A stretch of DNA of 64,000 bases, taken from Echinarachnius parma (lineage: Eukaryota > Echinodermata > Echinoidea > Clypeasteroida > Echinarachniidae). The notes under the pieces are model-generated. The model made no database searches and was not told the origin of the DNA. It was given only the letters and a program-made list of their open reading frames with translations. Shown here one piece after another: positions 12,801 to 27,800 of this stretch. Position 1 is the stretch's first letter, and each line of letters opens with the position of its first letter. The stretch lies in the NCBI GenBank assembly GCA_037951105.1, contig JBAMJV010003788.1, positions 124,001 through 188,000 of the forward strand, written 5' to 3'. The position numbers and the translations under genes are program-made.

Positions 12801-15800
12801 TTATTATCTATATAGATATTATTATACATATATCAAGCCTTCACCAAAAGTTCTGTACTTCACATTTGAGCGTTGGGATCTACCGTATATTGTTTTAAAT
12901 GACCCTCCTTGAATTTGATATAATTGACAAACCTGTTTTATATTTTCGATTCATATAGCGCCAATCACGATTGATAATGATGACTAAGCGCTTTACACTT
13001 AAAGTATTACCCTGGTCATCGGATACATTATGCAATTAACATTGAGCATTTATACTAGTGGTACACAATACGTGTCTTCGCAGTTGTTGTGATTGTAAGA
13101 TCACGTGACAAAATTATAGTACGGCCGGATCGCCAAACGACGTAGCAGCCGCCGCTGTGTGTATAATGTCAATGGACCCTTTACTTCCTGGCATGACACC
13201 GGAAACTAAATGAAGATATTCATGAATATTAATTTCATGACACTTTCAGTGCTAATTATGCAAAGAGAACAACATCTGTCTAACATTTACAACAAATTCG
13301 ATCATTTCTGTCACATTGTAATGGACAAACTGAATTTTAATGAACATATTTCGAAACTAGAATGCCACTTATAATCACACGGCTGGCGGCGCGCTGCATT
13401 GCATGCAATCAAGCTTCACGCAGTTCAAGCACTGTTTGCATTGTGCGTACATGTACCCGGGTCGGCCCGGGAACTGCTTGAACTGCAAGAAACACAGTCT
13501 CAAATGAAGGGTAAGAATTGTCTTTGTATGGAAAAGCATTTAAATATACTTTAGATATTCCATACTAGGGGGAAATCATATCAAGTTTGTCAGAAATGAA
13601 TACTTAGTAGTTAAATTTGGGCTTGATCGGGTTCTTGATTTCGTTCTGCAGTTATACAAAACACGAAACCAATGGGCCCAATTGCATACGTTTGCGTGCA
13701 ATGTACGGCGCGGCAGGAAGATATGAGAGTCATTTTTGTCAATCAAACTCGAGTTGTATCCTTGAATTTTAAACAAACGATCGTATTCCTTGAATAATCT
13801 GAAAATGTATATTGTTCTCGATATATGTTAGATGCAATGACAGTGTTATAGAGTCGATATTCATGAATAAATATCTTAATTTAGTTTCGGGTGTCATGGC
13901 AGGAAGTGAAGGGTCCATTGACATTATACACAAAGCGGCGGCTGCTACGTCGTTTGGCGATCCGGCCGTACTATAATTTTGTCACGTGATCTTGCAATCG
14001 CAACAACTGCGAAGGCACGTATTATCAGGATAACTGATTCTCGAGGTGTGACGTAACACACATTCGTTACTATTGGAATGGGTTCAAAACAATGTAAAGC
14101 GAGCCATACATACATTTCTGACTAAGCAGTTTTTAAGAAGGCAATGGTTTAGGACCAACCCCACTACCAACATATCATCATCTCTACTTCGGTAATCTTA
14201 AGTAAAATGATACCTGGAAATCGGAGCACGTTGATTTGTAGAATAAAGCCTTCACGTTCGGAATATGAATCGGAATTAAATTCAACGAATATATTTCCAG
14301 CTTCAAAGAACCTGTCTTCTGGGTCTCCGCGGTAACTTGTCCATGAAAGATCAGACGCGTCGGCTGCACTGGACTCCATATCGGAACCGATACGCAACGT
14401 GTCCCCGGATGATACCCTTACGTAATCGAATGCTATCTGATAGATTATATCGCTAGTTTGGTTCTGCCGCGAGTTGAAATGAAATTTCCAAAGTACGTAT
14501 GCGTTTGGTGGGTAGGACAAAGGCGTATTGTGGGACATCAGATAAATCTCATCTCCTAGAAATAGTTCAGTATCTATTCGAATAAAAACAAAAAGAAAAA
14601 ACGTGAAGATCATGGTCTGAAAATAGGGAGTACAATGTACAAATAATGTTCATATTACTGAAACTCACGGCAACGTGTTAAACAAATATTGACATAACAC
14701 ACTACTTATCACCGGAAAATATAAACTGGGTTCCAAAAGAAACTTATCACCTTTTCAGAGCGACGCTCACTAAAATCCACAGCATCAAGTTGAATAAAAT
14801 TTAGACACAGATAAGCTATCACTCTCCTTATGAAGCATATCTTAAAAATTAAAAGTTTCTTTTGCCAAAAAAGAGAAAATGCGATCGAATAACTACAGGT
14901 CACTTTTAAAAGATCACAGAAACTGCTCGCTGCGAACCTCTACGAAAGGCGGTCTATTGAGAACTTTGAATTGCTATTCATTCAACTTCAAAGCGGGTTA
15001 TGTAACCACTAGACTGGCTATTGTCCGTACCGAGCTCTGTGCCTGGAAGTCAAGCAGTTTCTGTGGTTTTTGAAAAATGACCTTTTGCGATTTCACCTTA
15101 TTTTATTCTTTGTTAACTAAAACAAACACATTTTTTTTAGATGAGCTTGCTTAGAGATATTGTAGCTAGTCTATGCCCAATTATGAGTAATTGTTATGCT
15201 TTGGATTGTAATGTGTGTCGCTCTGAAGAAGTCATAAGTTTCTTTTGGAACCCAGTTTAGATGTAGCTAAACCGTTACACGTTGTGCTTATACAGGGTGG
15301 TAACCTCAAAACGGAACGGGGCCCTTCCCAAAAAATTGAAACAAATGTATTATGTCCATCGGATAGGGTGTCTTTTCAAATGAACAACGACACCAAGAAC
15401 AACCAATTTGGTCGTGTAGTTTTTGTTTTATAGCGCTGTGAGTGACACCATGTCAGGTTCTCTTTTTTGTCAATCTTTAGCAAGCCAGTGCTTGGAACAT
15501 CGCACGTACCGCCTTTCATAGCGTTAAATAACGCACGCCGTTGTAAGTGTGCACTCAGCCGTGTGCCGAGAGAATAGGCATGGTCGATCAATGGTATTAC
15601 GGGCAGGGAGCGCATATAAACATGCGCCGACTAGGCACAAATTGACACAAATTGGTGCCTGTCATGGTCTCATTCGCAGCGTCCTAAAACAAAAACTACA
15701 CGACCCAAATTACTGTTCTTGGTATCGTTTTTCATTGGGAAATACACCCTATCCAATGTACATGCACATTTTGGTACTTTATTTCGGGAAGTGGCCCTTT

Positions 15801-18800
15801 CCGTTTTTTTTTTTTTTTTGGGGGGGGGGGGGGCACCCTGTATAACATACCAAAATATCGGGCTAAACCGATTTTTCAAGATTTACTGCCGCATCGTATT
15901 TCCTTTACAGCTTAAATGGGACCACCTGTCAAGCGAAGAACAACACATAATCATATGTTTTTGAACCGTTGTGTATAATAATATTTAATTCATACACAAA
16001 ACAAAATAATTACGACCACTTACTGAACCAACATGGCATCAATGTTCCGTATGCGCCACACGTCTGCGAGTGTGACACATCAATTCCCGCGTACATTCGA
16101 AGACAATAACATCACAGACGATGCGTTCGTCTTAGACAATATTATATATGTTTATTCTGCAGACCCATGAACACATACTTTGGTTAGGTCATGCGTTTTC
16201 CAATGTTTTAACCATACTAGTTTGTTTTTTCTTTTTCTGCAAAGTGGAACATCCTGAGATAAACACTATTATCTACACTTACTGCAATCGAGCTCATCTG
16301 CTCCATCCGTGCAGTCAGCTTCGAGATCACACGTGGAGAAGGTGTTCGTCATGGTGAGGCCCGAGTCGCATACGAAGCCATCTAAAACGAACCAAAAAAT
16401 TGCAAAATAAACATGATATCATGTTTGGATAAAAGCCCGAATATAAAATTACTTTTTAAATCGTTTGCAATTTGGAATCGAACATGACCCTTTATCAACT
16501 ATGTTTTATTATAGCGCTTGGTTGGTTAGTAACGAAGTAATATATTATTGTACGTTTTTTAAAGTCTGTACTGATATACTATTACTTTCTCTACTACCAC
16601 TACTTACTAATAATACTACTGCTACTGCAACACCAACAGCAACTGTTACCATACATATGACCAATACTAATACATATGATATAATCGAAAATATATTAAT
16701 ACAAAACAACAATATTACACAAATGGGTGGCATTTGAAAAGCCCATAGTATCCATACAGTTATAGGCAATAAGGAAACGTAGTAACTTATACCCCTGTTA
16801 ACTGGGTACTCTGCTATTACACATTTAAATTCCCCAGAGAGCATACAGTCTGTAAGCACTGGCAAAGACGCATTGCATTAAGTGGCTATTTATTTATGTA
16901 ATATTCATTTATTAATAGATAGCCTGGCTGAGAGTCACGCATATCGCAATGGGGACCTTTAAGGGATAGTTGAGTTCTGGTAAGGAGAGTACAGTTTTGG
17001 TGAAACTGAATTTTAGTAATCATTACATTACAAACTAATAGTTATAACTAGAAAGGAACACCAAATTCCAAATGACGTAGTAAAGATCATGTTATCATTA
17101 AAAAGGAGCCGTTAAAACGTTAGAGGGCGCTCTCTAAACACTCATCGGTTTCAACCATATTGAATAAAACATTGTGTATGTGATGTTTTGTTGAAATAGT
17201 GATTAGATAGAGAAATAACCAACAACTATCAACAACTTTTTGAAAAGAGGAAGCATTTTTAAAAATTTTTAACGGCTGGTTTAAAATTCTCTAATAAACC
17301 TGGGGCCCCAGTTTATTACAAATTGTTATATTTATAGATATTTCAGCCGTTTCTGAACCGATTTTGATCAAATAAAGTTTATTCTGTCACTAAAATATTA
17401 TGCTCTTTCAAATGTTACAATCAGTTTTTCATTATCTCACAAAAAATATATTATGTGTAGCGCCCTCTCTACAAAAACTCAACTATCCCTTTAACTTTGA
17501 CAGACGAAGCCCTGACACAATATATACCACATATCAAACTAGCTTGTACGCATTCCAATTGCTTTAGATCTTGATCTAATGATCTTCGTTCATCGATAGG
17601 AAGATAAAGCTGGAAATTGATTTATTCATGGAAAGATGATGGACATATAACATGTATAAAGAATAACATGTTTACCTGGATATACAAGTGCAGTTATCTG
17701 CAATCTAAATCCTCCGAGCTCGCTATACGAATTGGAATCGAACTCCACGAATATATTTCCGGCTTTGAAAGTTCGCTCATCTGGGGTATCCGAAAAATAG
17801 CCACGAATCAAAACGGGTGTTTCTGAATCGGGATCAGAGCGGAGACCGATTCTTAAAACATCGCCAGAGTGCAGCGAGACAACTCCAAACGAGAACCTGT
17901 AGAATGTATCGGCCGGTATCTGTTCGGAGGCATATTCTATTGTCCAGTAGATATACACATCAGGTGGGTAGTAAGATGGGTAGTTTGGGGATGAGAGGTG
18001 AACGACTGTATTCAGATCCAGCTGTATACCTTTAAACATAACAACAATTACAAAGTGAACAAAGTAAACAAATGAAAAGGAGAAAGAACATACAAGAGTA
18101 CGTGCGCAAGCCAATTTTTACTTGTACTGAATATTCACACTACAAATTTATTTCATTGGTTTTGTAATCATGATCGTATTTCAACGTAGACGATCTAGCA
18201 TCGTTTTATATCATGTCATACACCAATGAATATGACAGTTTTAAACATTTTGATCATATTATGTGAACCTACACCACAAAACGACCGTTATGTCGCCGCG
18301 GTATATAAGTTTCTCTCGTATGAGCTAAACTAGTAAGATCTTGATCAAAATATGAGATTGAGGATCATGGTGTTTCCTGAATAAGCATATTTTAATCTAC
18401 CTCCTGTACAGTTTTGGGCGTTAGAAATCATGTTTGAATATAATTTCTCATCTAATAAATGTGATCTTGTTTTTTTTATAAAGGTTTGCTTAGTCCTTAA
18501 TGACAAATTATATACCATTTTACAGAAAATGACGTCTATTTTAATGTTAAATGCAAATCAGCACAATCAGTTTTCCAGACTTATTGGTCGTTTTGTGGTG
18601 TAAGGTCACATATCAAATACTGCTACTATTATGATAATTTGTATTGTTGGTCTCAAATTACTCTCCACATAAATCAATCAAATGAAAACATGTCAATATA
18701 CAGTGTTATTTAATACTTTATACCAATGGGTCAGAAGACATGGACTATTTTGTTTTCACTGCTCATTGCAATAATTATCTTCTTCTTATTCTTCCGTTCT

Positions 18801-21800
18801 GGTGCAGTCCACCAGCGCGGTGTATTTTCGTACCTTGAATTATGTTCATAGTATTGAGGTGGATTAGCCATGTACATGTACTTACTATTCTCACTACAAT
18901 GTCGTTCATCAGTTTTGTCATTACAATCTGCCGTCATGTCGCACACAGAGGACGAACTAACGATGCGAGAGTTCATGTCACACACAACAGCATCTGGGAA
19001 TATCAATCAAGAATGGATAGCATTGATACAAAAATAGCACCGATTAAGTCTCAACAACTGATTAAAATATAACCCACCATTCATCTAGAAATTAATGGAT
19101 AGGTGGTACAGATACGTATGAATCCGTCATAGTGTCTACACGCGAAACATATTGGTGTGTCAATTTACACGTTATTTCAATAGACCATGACAATAGAAAC
19201 ATCTTAAAGGTTCTAAAATCATTTGTATATCATTAAATACACATTTAACAACGGTCTAGGTACTTCTACAATCTAGCATTCGCGTAGCAGTATACTTATC
19301 TTAACTGTGCAGCTACCAACCCAGGGTACTTGATAGGGTTTATTTATTGAAATGCTTTTCATTAAAATAGTTCTGTGTTATATAATTAAGCCTAAACTGT
19401 CTTGAACATTAAAAAACGTAGAATGCGACCGCTCAAGGGACTAGCAGAAAGTAGTCTTTATAGACAGGTAGTTTGTACAGACAGGTTCCCGGCCATTTCG
19501 AATTCAAGGTCGCATACTTCGCCTATCATAATATATGTGTAATTCATACGCATGTTCATGTATGATAGTAGCAGTTGCTTGCATGTAACGTATTTAAATA
19601 ATTGTTAGATGTTGAATTATGTTGTGCTATTTAGTGAAGTGTCTTTGTTCGATGCATTTCTGTATCAGCATCAGGTACTAAAGGGCACAACTACCTTTTC
19701 TTTTTTTGCGAGCCAGAACCACTCGATGTTGGTAATTAAGCGTCTGTCGGAAGTTCAATGACATTTTAAAAGTTTGTTGTATGCACTGATGTGCTCTGAA
19801 TCTGTGCCTTTTGCGACACAGTGGACGCCTGGGTCGCCCAAGCGCTATTTTTGGTCGCTATTCACGGATTTATATGTGCGTAGTAAAGCAAATGGGGGAA
19901 TGTCGCTGGTCGATTTAGGGAGGTGGGCGCATTTTGCTGGTCACTTAACACCATTTTGTCCGGGTGGACCAGACAGCGGTCGTTGTTGGCACATGTGATC
20001 GCTTTAACAGGTTTGACTGTGTTAGCTAACTGTTCCATCTTTATATATTGCAACGGGATTGCAACATTTTTGCGATGACGAAACAAATCCAATCTGTAGA
20101 TATAATTTAGCGAGAGAAGTTCAAAACAAATTTCAACCATGAATGGCGTTTAATTTTGTACATGGAATCTATTCCAAGGTTGTTTTTTTTTTAACCTCGT
20201 ATACATTTTCACATCAAGGCCTATATGCAATTTCCCTTATCTACGAGACCCGGTAGGCTATGAGCACAGTCTACGTGAATTTTTGAATAGGGACTGATTA
20301 ATATAACTACTGTTTAGATTTATATTGAACATGAGACATACACTATATTATTGATTTGGCAGATATGTCACAATTGTTCATGTGTTTTGGATTTGTTTTT
20401 TAGGCTTAAACATGTGCGATATTCAAAGCGTGTCATCTATAAATTGATACAGACCAGTTGATATTCCAAAATAAGTTAATGAATATACTCTGTTCCAGTT
20501 GAACATGCCCACACATATACGGTAGCGAATGCATGTATTATGTTTACCTGAGGAATTTATGACAACAATCACAACCTCGAAGCCCCGTCTTTCATCGTAA
20601 GAATCGGATTTGAATTCGACGAAGAAGTTTCCTGCTTCATAGTATCTTAGTCTCGGGTATTCATACATGTACCCAGCATGAGTGACCGTAGTCGTAGAGT
20701 TTGTGGGACTCGAGCCTGCTCCGACCTTCAGCACATCGCCCTGTCCAAGATGAACAAGTCCAAATGAAACCTGGTAGAAGATGTCAGCAGTGTTCTCTCC
20801 GGCAGCATATTCGAAAGTCCAGAGTACGCTGGAATTGGGTGGGTAGTTTGAGGGATAGCTGTGAGACGCCAATCGAACTACCTTTCCCAGTGTCATCTCG
20901 TAATCTAAGTGAATAATACAGATAACAAGCGGCTAGTGCCAGATGGAAAGAGGCCTGGGCAGATGAAGATTTAGACAATCAAAATGACAGCGGCCATGAA
21001 ATGCGCTCGGGCGCACCTTGGGGACCTTGGGCCAGGTGTTACCACTGGAATACCTTGAGCACAATCTGTACCCTCACAGTTGTTTGAGGGCTACTCCACT
21101 AGTTATTCAATATTAATATAAACATAATGTAAAAGAGACTTACATACATTCATTCAAAATAAATGGCTTTTTGAGGTAGACATGTTTTTAATACATGGCA
21201 ATGATGTAATCGCGGGTCAAATTTAGAATAATGTGTGTGATAAGTATTGTACTGAATAAAGGTCAGAGGTAAATCTTCTTCCAGTGCATTTCCATGTTTC
21301 GAAAAAGGGTAACCACCGACGCATGCTTATTGGTCATAAACTCACACATTAAAGGTGCACATTTAAGGCTTCAATCCTATACCAAATTCATTGTAAGATA
21401 TGTCCGAATTATGTGTGTAAGTATAATTGAAAAACTTGAATTTGCATCAGCTTTACAACGAAGTACTTTATAACGTTTATGAGGTTCATGACCGTTCATT
21501 AAAGCTCTTAAGCTAAATTAGATCATTATCAATGATAGATTTCGTTATAATAAAGGGGCATTTGGAAAAATCAAACGCTATTTTATTCTTCTCTTACCAC
21601 AACCAAACAACACGGTAAAAGAAAAATGTGGAAGCTCAAATTATTTTTTCTGGAGTTAGACACTTTTCAGGTGCACCTTTAATATAAAATATAACTTACA
21701 GCAATCACTTTCATCGGCCCCATCTCGGCAGTCTGGTGTGTAGTCACATAGCAAAGCATTGTACAACGTCGTGCCATCCACACTACAGATGTAGTCACCT

Positions 21801-24800
21801 ACGATAGAAAGATTACATTTTGTATTACATCAATATACAATTATAAATACCTCAACGACTCCTGATATTGACAGCCTCATTTGTAATATTTTCATTTGGA
21901 GGATAGGCCATCATACAAACAAAACCATAATTATTTAAAAAGCATGATAATGATGCGTTCACACCTAACCGCTGTTATGTTTGGGATTCGTGGGGAGACT
22001 TGAACAGGATACTGTCGCTCTGATAGTAATGATGATTAATGATATTTGATGAGTTTTTTTTACAAAGTAACGGCAGTAGAACAAATAGGTAATGGTTAGT
22101 AAAGCACATAAGTACAATCATAATATTTACGACTTACGTATGGGTATGGAGCACGGGGTTAGGTGAAGGGAAATGAGGGAATGGACACATCATGTGGTGG
22201 TCTGATAAACAGGTTTGCAGGGTGGAGTGAATTACAAAGAATCTGGATATTACATCCGCGATCAGCCCTTGAGCCCAATACGTTTACTTGACATATATAT
22301 TTTAATTGACACAAGCGCAATGGCATTGCCGAACTCTTCCAGCTTCCATACATGGCACCAGTCGCCCATCACACTATTATTCCGGCCTGCGAGTACGATT
22401 TTAGAGTCCATCCACTGCTCTATTTCCCGATATATGCCCTTAGTCCGTCCTCGATGCGCCTAATCTGCGCGTTGTTTTCTCTCATGGCGCCATCTCCACA
22501 GTTTTACAGTTCGCGCTACGCTATAGTTTTCTTTGCAATCTGTTCACTTCGCGTGCGTGGAGTTTGGACATACATCCTCATGTGACCTGTCAGTCTTCTT
22601 TCACCCACTGTGTATTAACAAAATGTCATACTAAGCACTAAGTATGCCAAGTTATAATAACTCAGCGTAAAAGTCCAACTCTATACAACACCAGACAGAA
22701 TATTTCAGTGTCCATATCAGGATCAGCAGGCCCGGGGTGTTTTACAAAGATCCTAAGTTGAACTTAAGTTGGACTTAACTATTATGGAAGGCCATTTAAA
22801 GCCTGGGAATACAAGTATTCAAAAGCAAAAAGTATGAATTTAAGAATTGTTTTATAAAAGTTTCATCAATTACATACAATCCTTTTAATAATAAAACATA
22901 TTAAAGAATTGCAACAAGATGGTATTACTTTGAAAAAAAGGAGTTTTGCAATTTGTTAAAGAAACTATTGACCTACAATACGTTTTAAGTCCAACTTAGA
23001 GTTAAGTTCAACTTAAGATCTTTGTAAAGCACCCTTCAGCTGCGGTTGAAGGGTATGACGTCCCCATCGCAATGTTTAATGATGTGGTTAGGGCTAACCC
23101 TAACCCTAGCTTTCATTGAGACATTAAACATTGTAAACGGCTAACAATACTCACTGTAATCAGCAATGGTCTCGTTAATGAAAATCAGGAACTCGGAAAC
23201 CCTCGTGTAGGCCCCTGGATTGCTCGATTGAGAACAGTCGTGGACTCGACTAGACACGCCGATGAGGTCCCACCTTCCATCAGGTCCTTCACACACCAAC
23301 GGACCGCCTCGGTTTTCCTGTTTTTGAGACATAAATAAGAATACATTGGTCTACAGCGTTTAAAGGGACTTAGTATCATTGTCCAAATCCTAATTTTTGT
23401 TAATCATTCTAGCGGTTCCCTCATACCTTATAGTCTTCGTATTAACCCGTTCCCTACGAGTTTTAGAAATCCTCATAGACTTTGTACACAACCGACTCGG
23501 TTCCCGTAGTCAAGGGGTTAACAATAAAATCATGGGGCAGGTTTCGGTTTTTCAAATTTCCCTTTCGTTACAAAGATATGTACGATCGAAGTATTCAGAA
23601 AAGAACGCCCCCCCCCCCCCCGCGGAGTTTTTCTTTCCGTGTACAAAGTGAGTGCAGTGAGTTAGTGAATATCACTTTGCATTTTTGATCATAACTTGGC
23701 CATGCAATGTCCTTTTGGCGTGAAATATTCACACAATACCCTGTGGACATATCAGATAACAACAAGATCTTAATACAGTGAAGTCGTTAGTATTATTATA
23801 AGAGATTATTTGACAAGCACAAGCAGGGACCGCGGAATGGTTTTGAAAGTGTGGGGGGGGGGGCTGATAAAATTTAAACTGTAATGTATTTCTTTATTTT
23901 ATGTTATGCATTTCTTTGTTTTTAGCGAAAAAAGTGGGGGGCTGCCACCCCCCCCCCCCCCCCCCCCCCCAGTTCCGCGGTCCCTGACAATTTCATCAAT
24001 GTCGAATAAAGGAACTTTGCATGAACGTGGTGGACGTGCCGGAAGCTTTTGGATATTATCTGTTAAAAGCCCCCACATCAAAGGAACCAGCTTACATACA
24101 ATGAGCCCCCTTCCCCGCCCCCGCCCCCGCTACGCATGATGTGACTTTATCAATGTAGAGCACACTGTTTAATGATAACATGCAAATATGTAGTTATATA
24201 GAGAGAGAAGGGAGGAGTTCAAGGAATAGACTTCACCCACTCCAGCAGACTGGGCTGGAAAACGCTCAATCGCCTCACCGGCAGAAGTCCCAAGCCAAAC
24301 AATGACCCGTGACCGCCAACTCAATAGCGGAACAGCTCCTCGAAAACGGCCGCTTCAAAGACGCAATCAAGAACCACACTCGTCACATCAAACAAGAAAC
24401 CACCAAACTCTGGCAGGCCTCAGGAGTGGATGGACTCTTGTCATCACCCTTCAATCCCGATGAGATCGCCACTGCCATCAAACATCTGAAAAGTGGAAAG
24501 GCTCAAGGACCAGACAACCTGCATCCAGAGTTCCTACTGCACTGCGTACCAAAATGTCTGGAATGGCTCCTCCTACTTTTCTCATCCTGCCTCACCCACC
24601 AGTCCATCCCCAAGATATGGCGCAAAGCATCCATCATCGCCTTACCCAAGCCAAACAAGCCCTTAGACAACCCAAAGAACTACAGACCAATCTCTCTCCT
24701 CTGCATCCCCTTCAAGCTACTCGAAAGACTCCCCTAGCCCGGCTGGAACCGAGCGTCAACCCACAACTTCCCGACGAGCAAGCAGGTTTCCGCCGCGGTC

Positions 24801-27800
24801 GCAGCACCGTCCAACAAGTAGTCTTGCTCACCAATGACATCGAGAGCAGTTTTGAGAGAGCCACAAGGCTGGTACCATCCTGGTCGACTTAACCGCAGAG
24901 ACTCACCCTGAAGCTCCTCCAGATGATACCAGACCGCCACCTAGTAGTATTTATTACCAGCATCCTATACAACCACAGCCTTGTCCTGAAGACCAGCGTC
25001 GGACAGTCCAGTCGCCCCCGACGTCTCAGAAACGGACTCCCCCAAGGTTCAGTCATGGCACCAACGCTCTTAAACATTTACATCAGTGATATGCCCAAGA
25101 CTGCCGCACAACAGTACGGCTACGCAGACGACCTTGCTCTCTTCCACTCGGACAAAATCTGGTCAAAAGTTGAAGACGTCCTAACATCTGACATGGCTAA
25201 GATCGCGAACTACCTGAAGACCTGGAGACTAAAGCTGAGCGCTGCAAAAACAACTGCAACTGCCTTCCACCTCAACACCAAAGAAGCAAACCGCCAGCTC
25301 ACAGTCAAAGTCAACGGGAACCCACTGCCCTACACCCCCACCCCAACATACCTTGGAGTTAAGCTAGACAGACAGCTGACCTTCAAACCAGACCTAGATT
25401 CACTCCGAGCCAAAGTTTCATCTAGGAACAACCAACTCCGCCGCCTTCCGGGCACCACCTGGGGTGCTAAAACTCACACACTTCGTACTGGCGCCCTTGC
25501 ACTATTCTACAGTGCTGCCAAGTATGCTGCCCCTGCGTGGTGACGCAGCTCACACTCGCCCAAATTGGACACCACCCTAAACAAAACTATGAGGATCATT
25601 ACATGATGCCTCAAACCCACACCAACTGACCTCTTACCAGTGCTCGCTGGTATCGCACCCCCGCCCTCCGCAGAGAACACTATACCAAACAGCTAGTCAA
25701 CAAGGCCCTCCAAGACCGAACACACCCTCTACACCGTACCACCCAGAACACACAACCGGTCCGCCAACGTCTCCGGTCACGCAGGCCGTTCAGTCGCCAT
25801 GCTGACACCTTGCGGGAAGGCACCAACAATACCCTCACCGCATGGAAAGACAGCTGGCAGGAGACCCCCAGACCCCATCAATTCACAGTAACCCCAAACA
25901 CAAAACTACCACCAGGCGCGGATCTACCCCGAAAGGACTGGGTCACCATCAACAGGCTCCGACCAGGGGTCGGCAGGTTCAACGGCAGCATGCACCGCTG
26001 GGGACTGAGACCTTTTCCGGCTTGCACATGTAGAGCACCCGAGCAGACTGCCTCCCACATCATCGAAGAGTGCCCAATCCTTGCCCACCTGGCCACCCAA
26101 ACCCAGATTTAACCAACTTGGACCCCGACACCGTTAATTGGCTTTACAATTTGCGAGATGTCGCGTAGTAGCTGCGCTGCCTCATACGCAAGAAGAAGGT
26201 AGTTATACTTGATACTCCGTTCCATTTAACTTGTTTGTGTTCAATCTTCTGGTCCGTGATGATCGCACTTGGTTTAGATATATATACGTGTCTTTATTTT
26301 GTCATGAAGTTTTGGTGTAGGCACCAACGAATATTTCGGATGAACAGCGGCAAACTCAATAAACAAACTAATTTGCGAAGAAATATCGGACAAATCGCAT
26401 ACTTTATCTACCTTTCACTGCGAGATTCGCGAATTGAAATGTCCCCTTTAGGCCCACCATAAGTAACAAACCTGACAAGAGCTGTTGCCACTTCGCTGAT
26501 ATGCAGCACATATCGTGGTATCCGTGATATAATTCTCGCCGTAGAGGGACGCACAGTGGCTGTTATCGACCAATGCTACGTTCAGCACTTGAAGAAAACA
26601 AATAAAGAAGAATTGACACAAAAAAGAAGAAAATTAAAGAGAAATTAAATTGGCAACAATAGTCAAGTTTGACTGATTGCCATAAAATAACACAAACAGC
26701 AACAACAACTACTTGTAGTGTATCTGACGGGTAACCTGTTAGAACGGAAGATTTTAGACCAGTGGTTGTAAGGGATCGAGTCACATTGAGCAAGTTGATT
26801 CGAATTTGTCACCACCTTATTTTAGCCCCCCCCCCCGACCCCCCCCCCCCCCCGCCCCAAGCTCCAAAACCATGTCAGATATGCCTCATTAAATCTGTAA
26901 CGTCTATTTTTTACTGAATATTTTCGCATTAATATATAAAATTATAATGGTCATGTTATATAAACAAAAAGGATCGGGATACAATTGGCAATTTTCCGAA
27001 TGCTTTTACTAGGTTAACATCTTACAAATTTCACATGTCAATCTGAAAAGCGAAGGATCGGAATAAAATCAGAAATTTTCTTCATTGTTTTCACTAGGTG
27101 AACATATTTTTTTCTCCCCACTGTCAATGTCAATATACGAAATTGGTATTTGATTGAATTTTCAAATATTACTTTTGGAAAACTTTTGGATTGGGGTTAG
27201 ATCATGTAGTACATGATATGTCATGCATACCTCCAGGTAATGTATTGACCCATCCTGAGCTGAAGCATTTGGTGTATTCTTGCGTTTCATTGCTCATTTG
27301 AGGGACGAGGCAGGCAGATCTGGTTACATTCGTGAAGTCCACGCGCCTGGGCAGCTTAATAAGCGCCACATCGCCAGCAGTAGTACCGGAGTCGTAACCC
27401 GGGTACACCTTCACTAACTCAGGGGATAGACGCAGTTCTCCTACTGCAACTCTGTCCACATCTGATTCTCGACTAGAATGAATAAATAATGAGATTATAC
27501 TTTCAAGCGTTTTGTTGTTCTTTGCACAGGCGCTGTATAAATTCTCAATTTATATTATGTTATGCTTTGTATACGTTTATTTTTTGCTTGTGGGTTGCCT
27601 TCATCCAAACGGGAAATTGATTTTACATTTTTGCTCCTATGCATTTTCTAATTGGATATGAACATAATATTTAGCAGTGTGGTGTTATTCATTGTTATTG
27701 GTTATCTATCAGTCATAGCTACAAATAATCGGGCATTATGAGGTAATAGTACACTTCATATTATATTGCCGAGTTTCCACGGTTACCAGTTCTGTATTGT

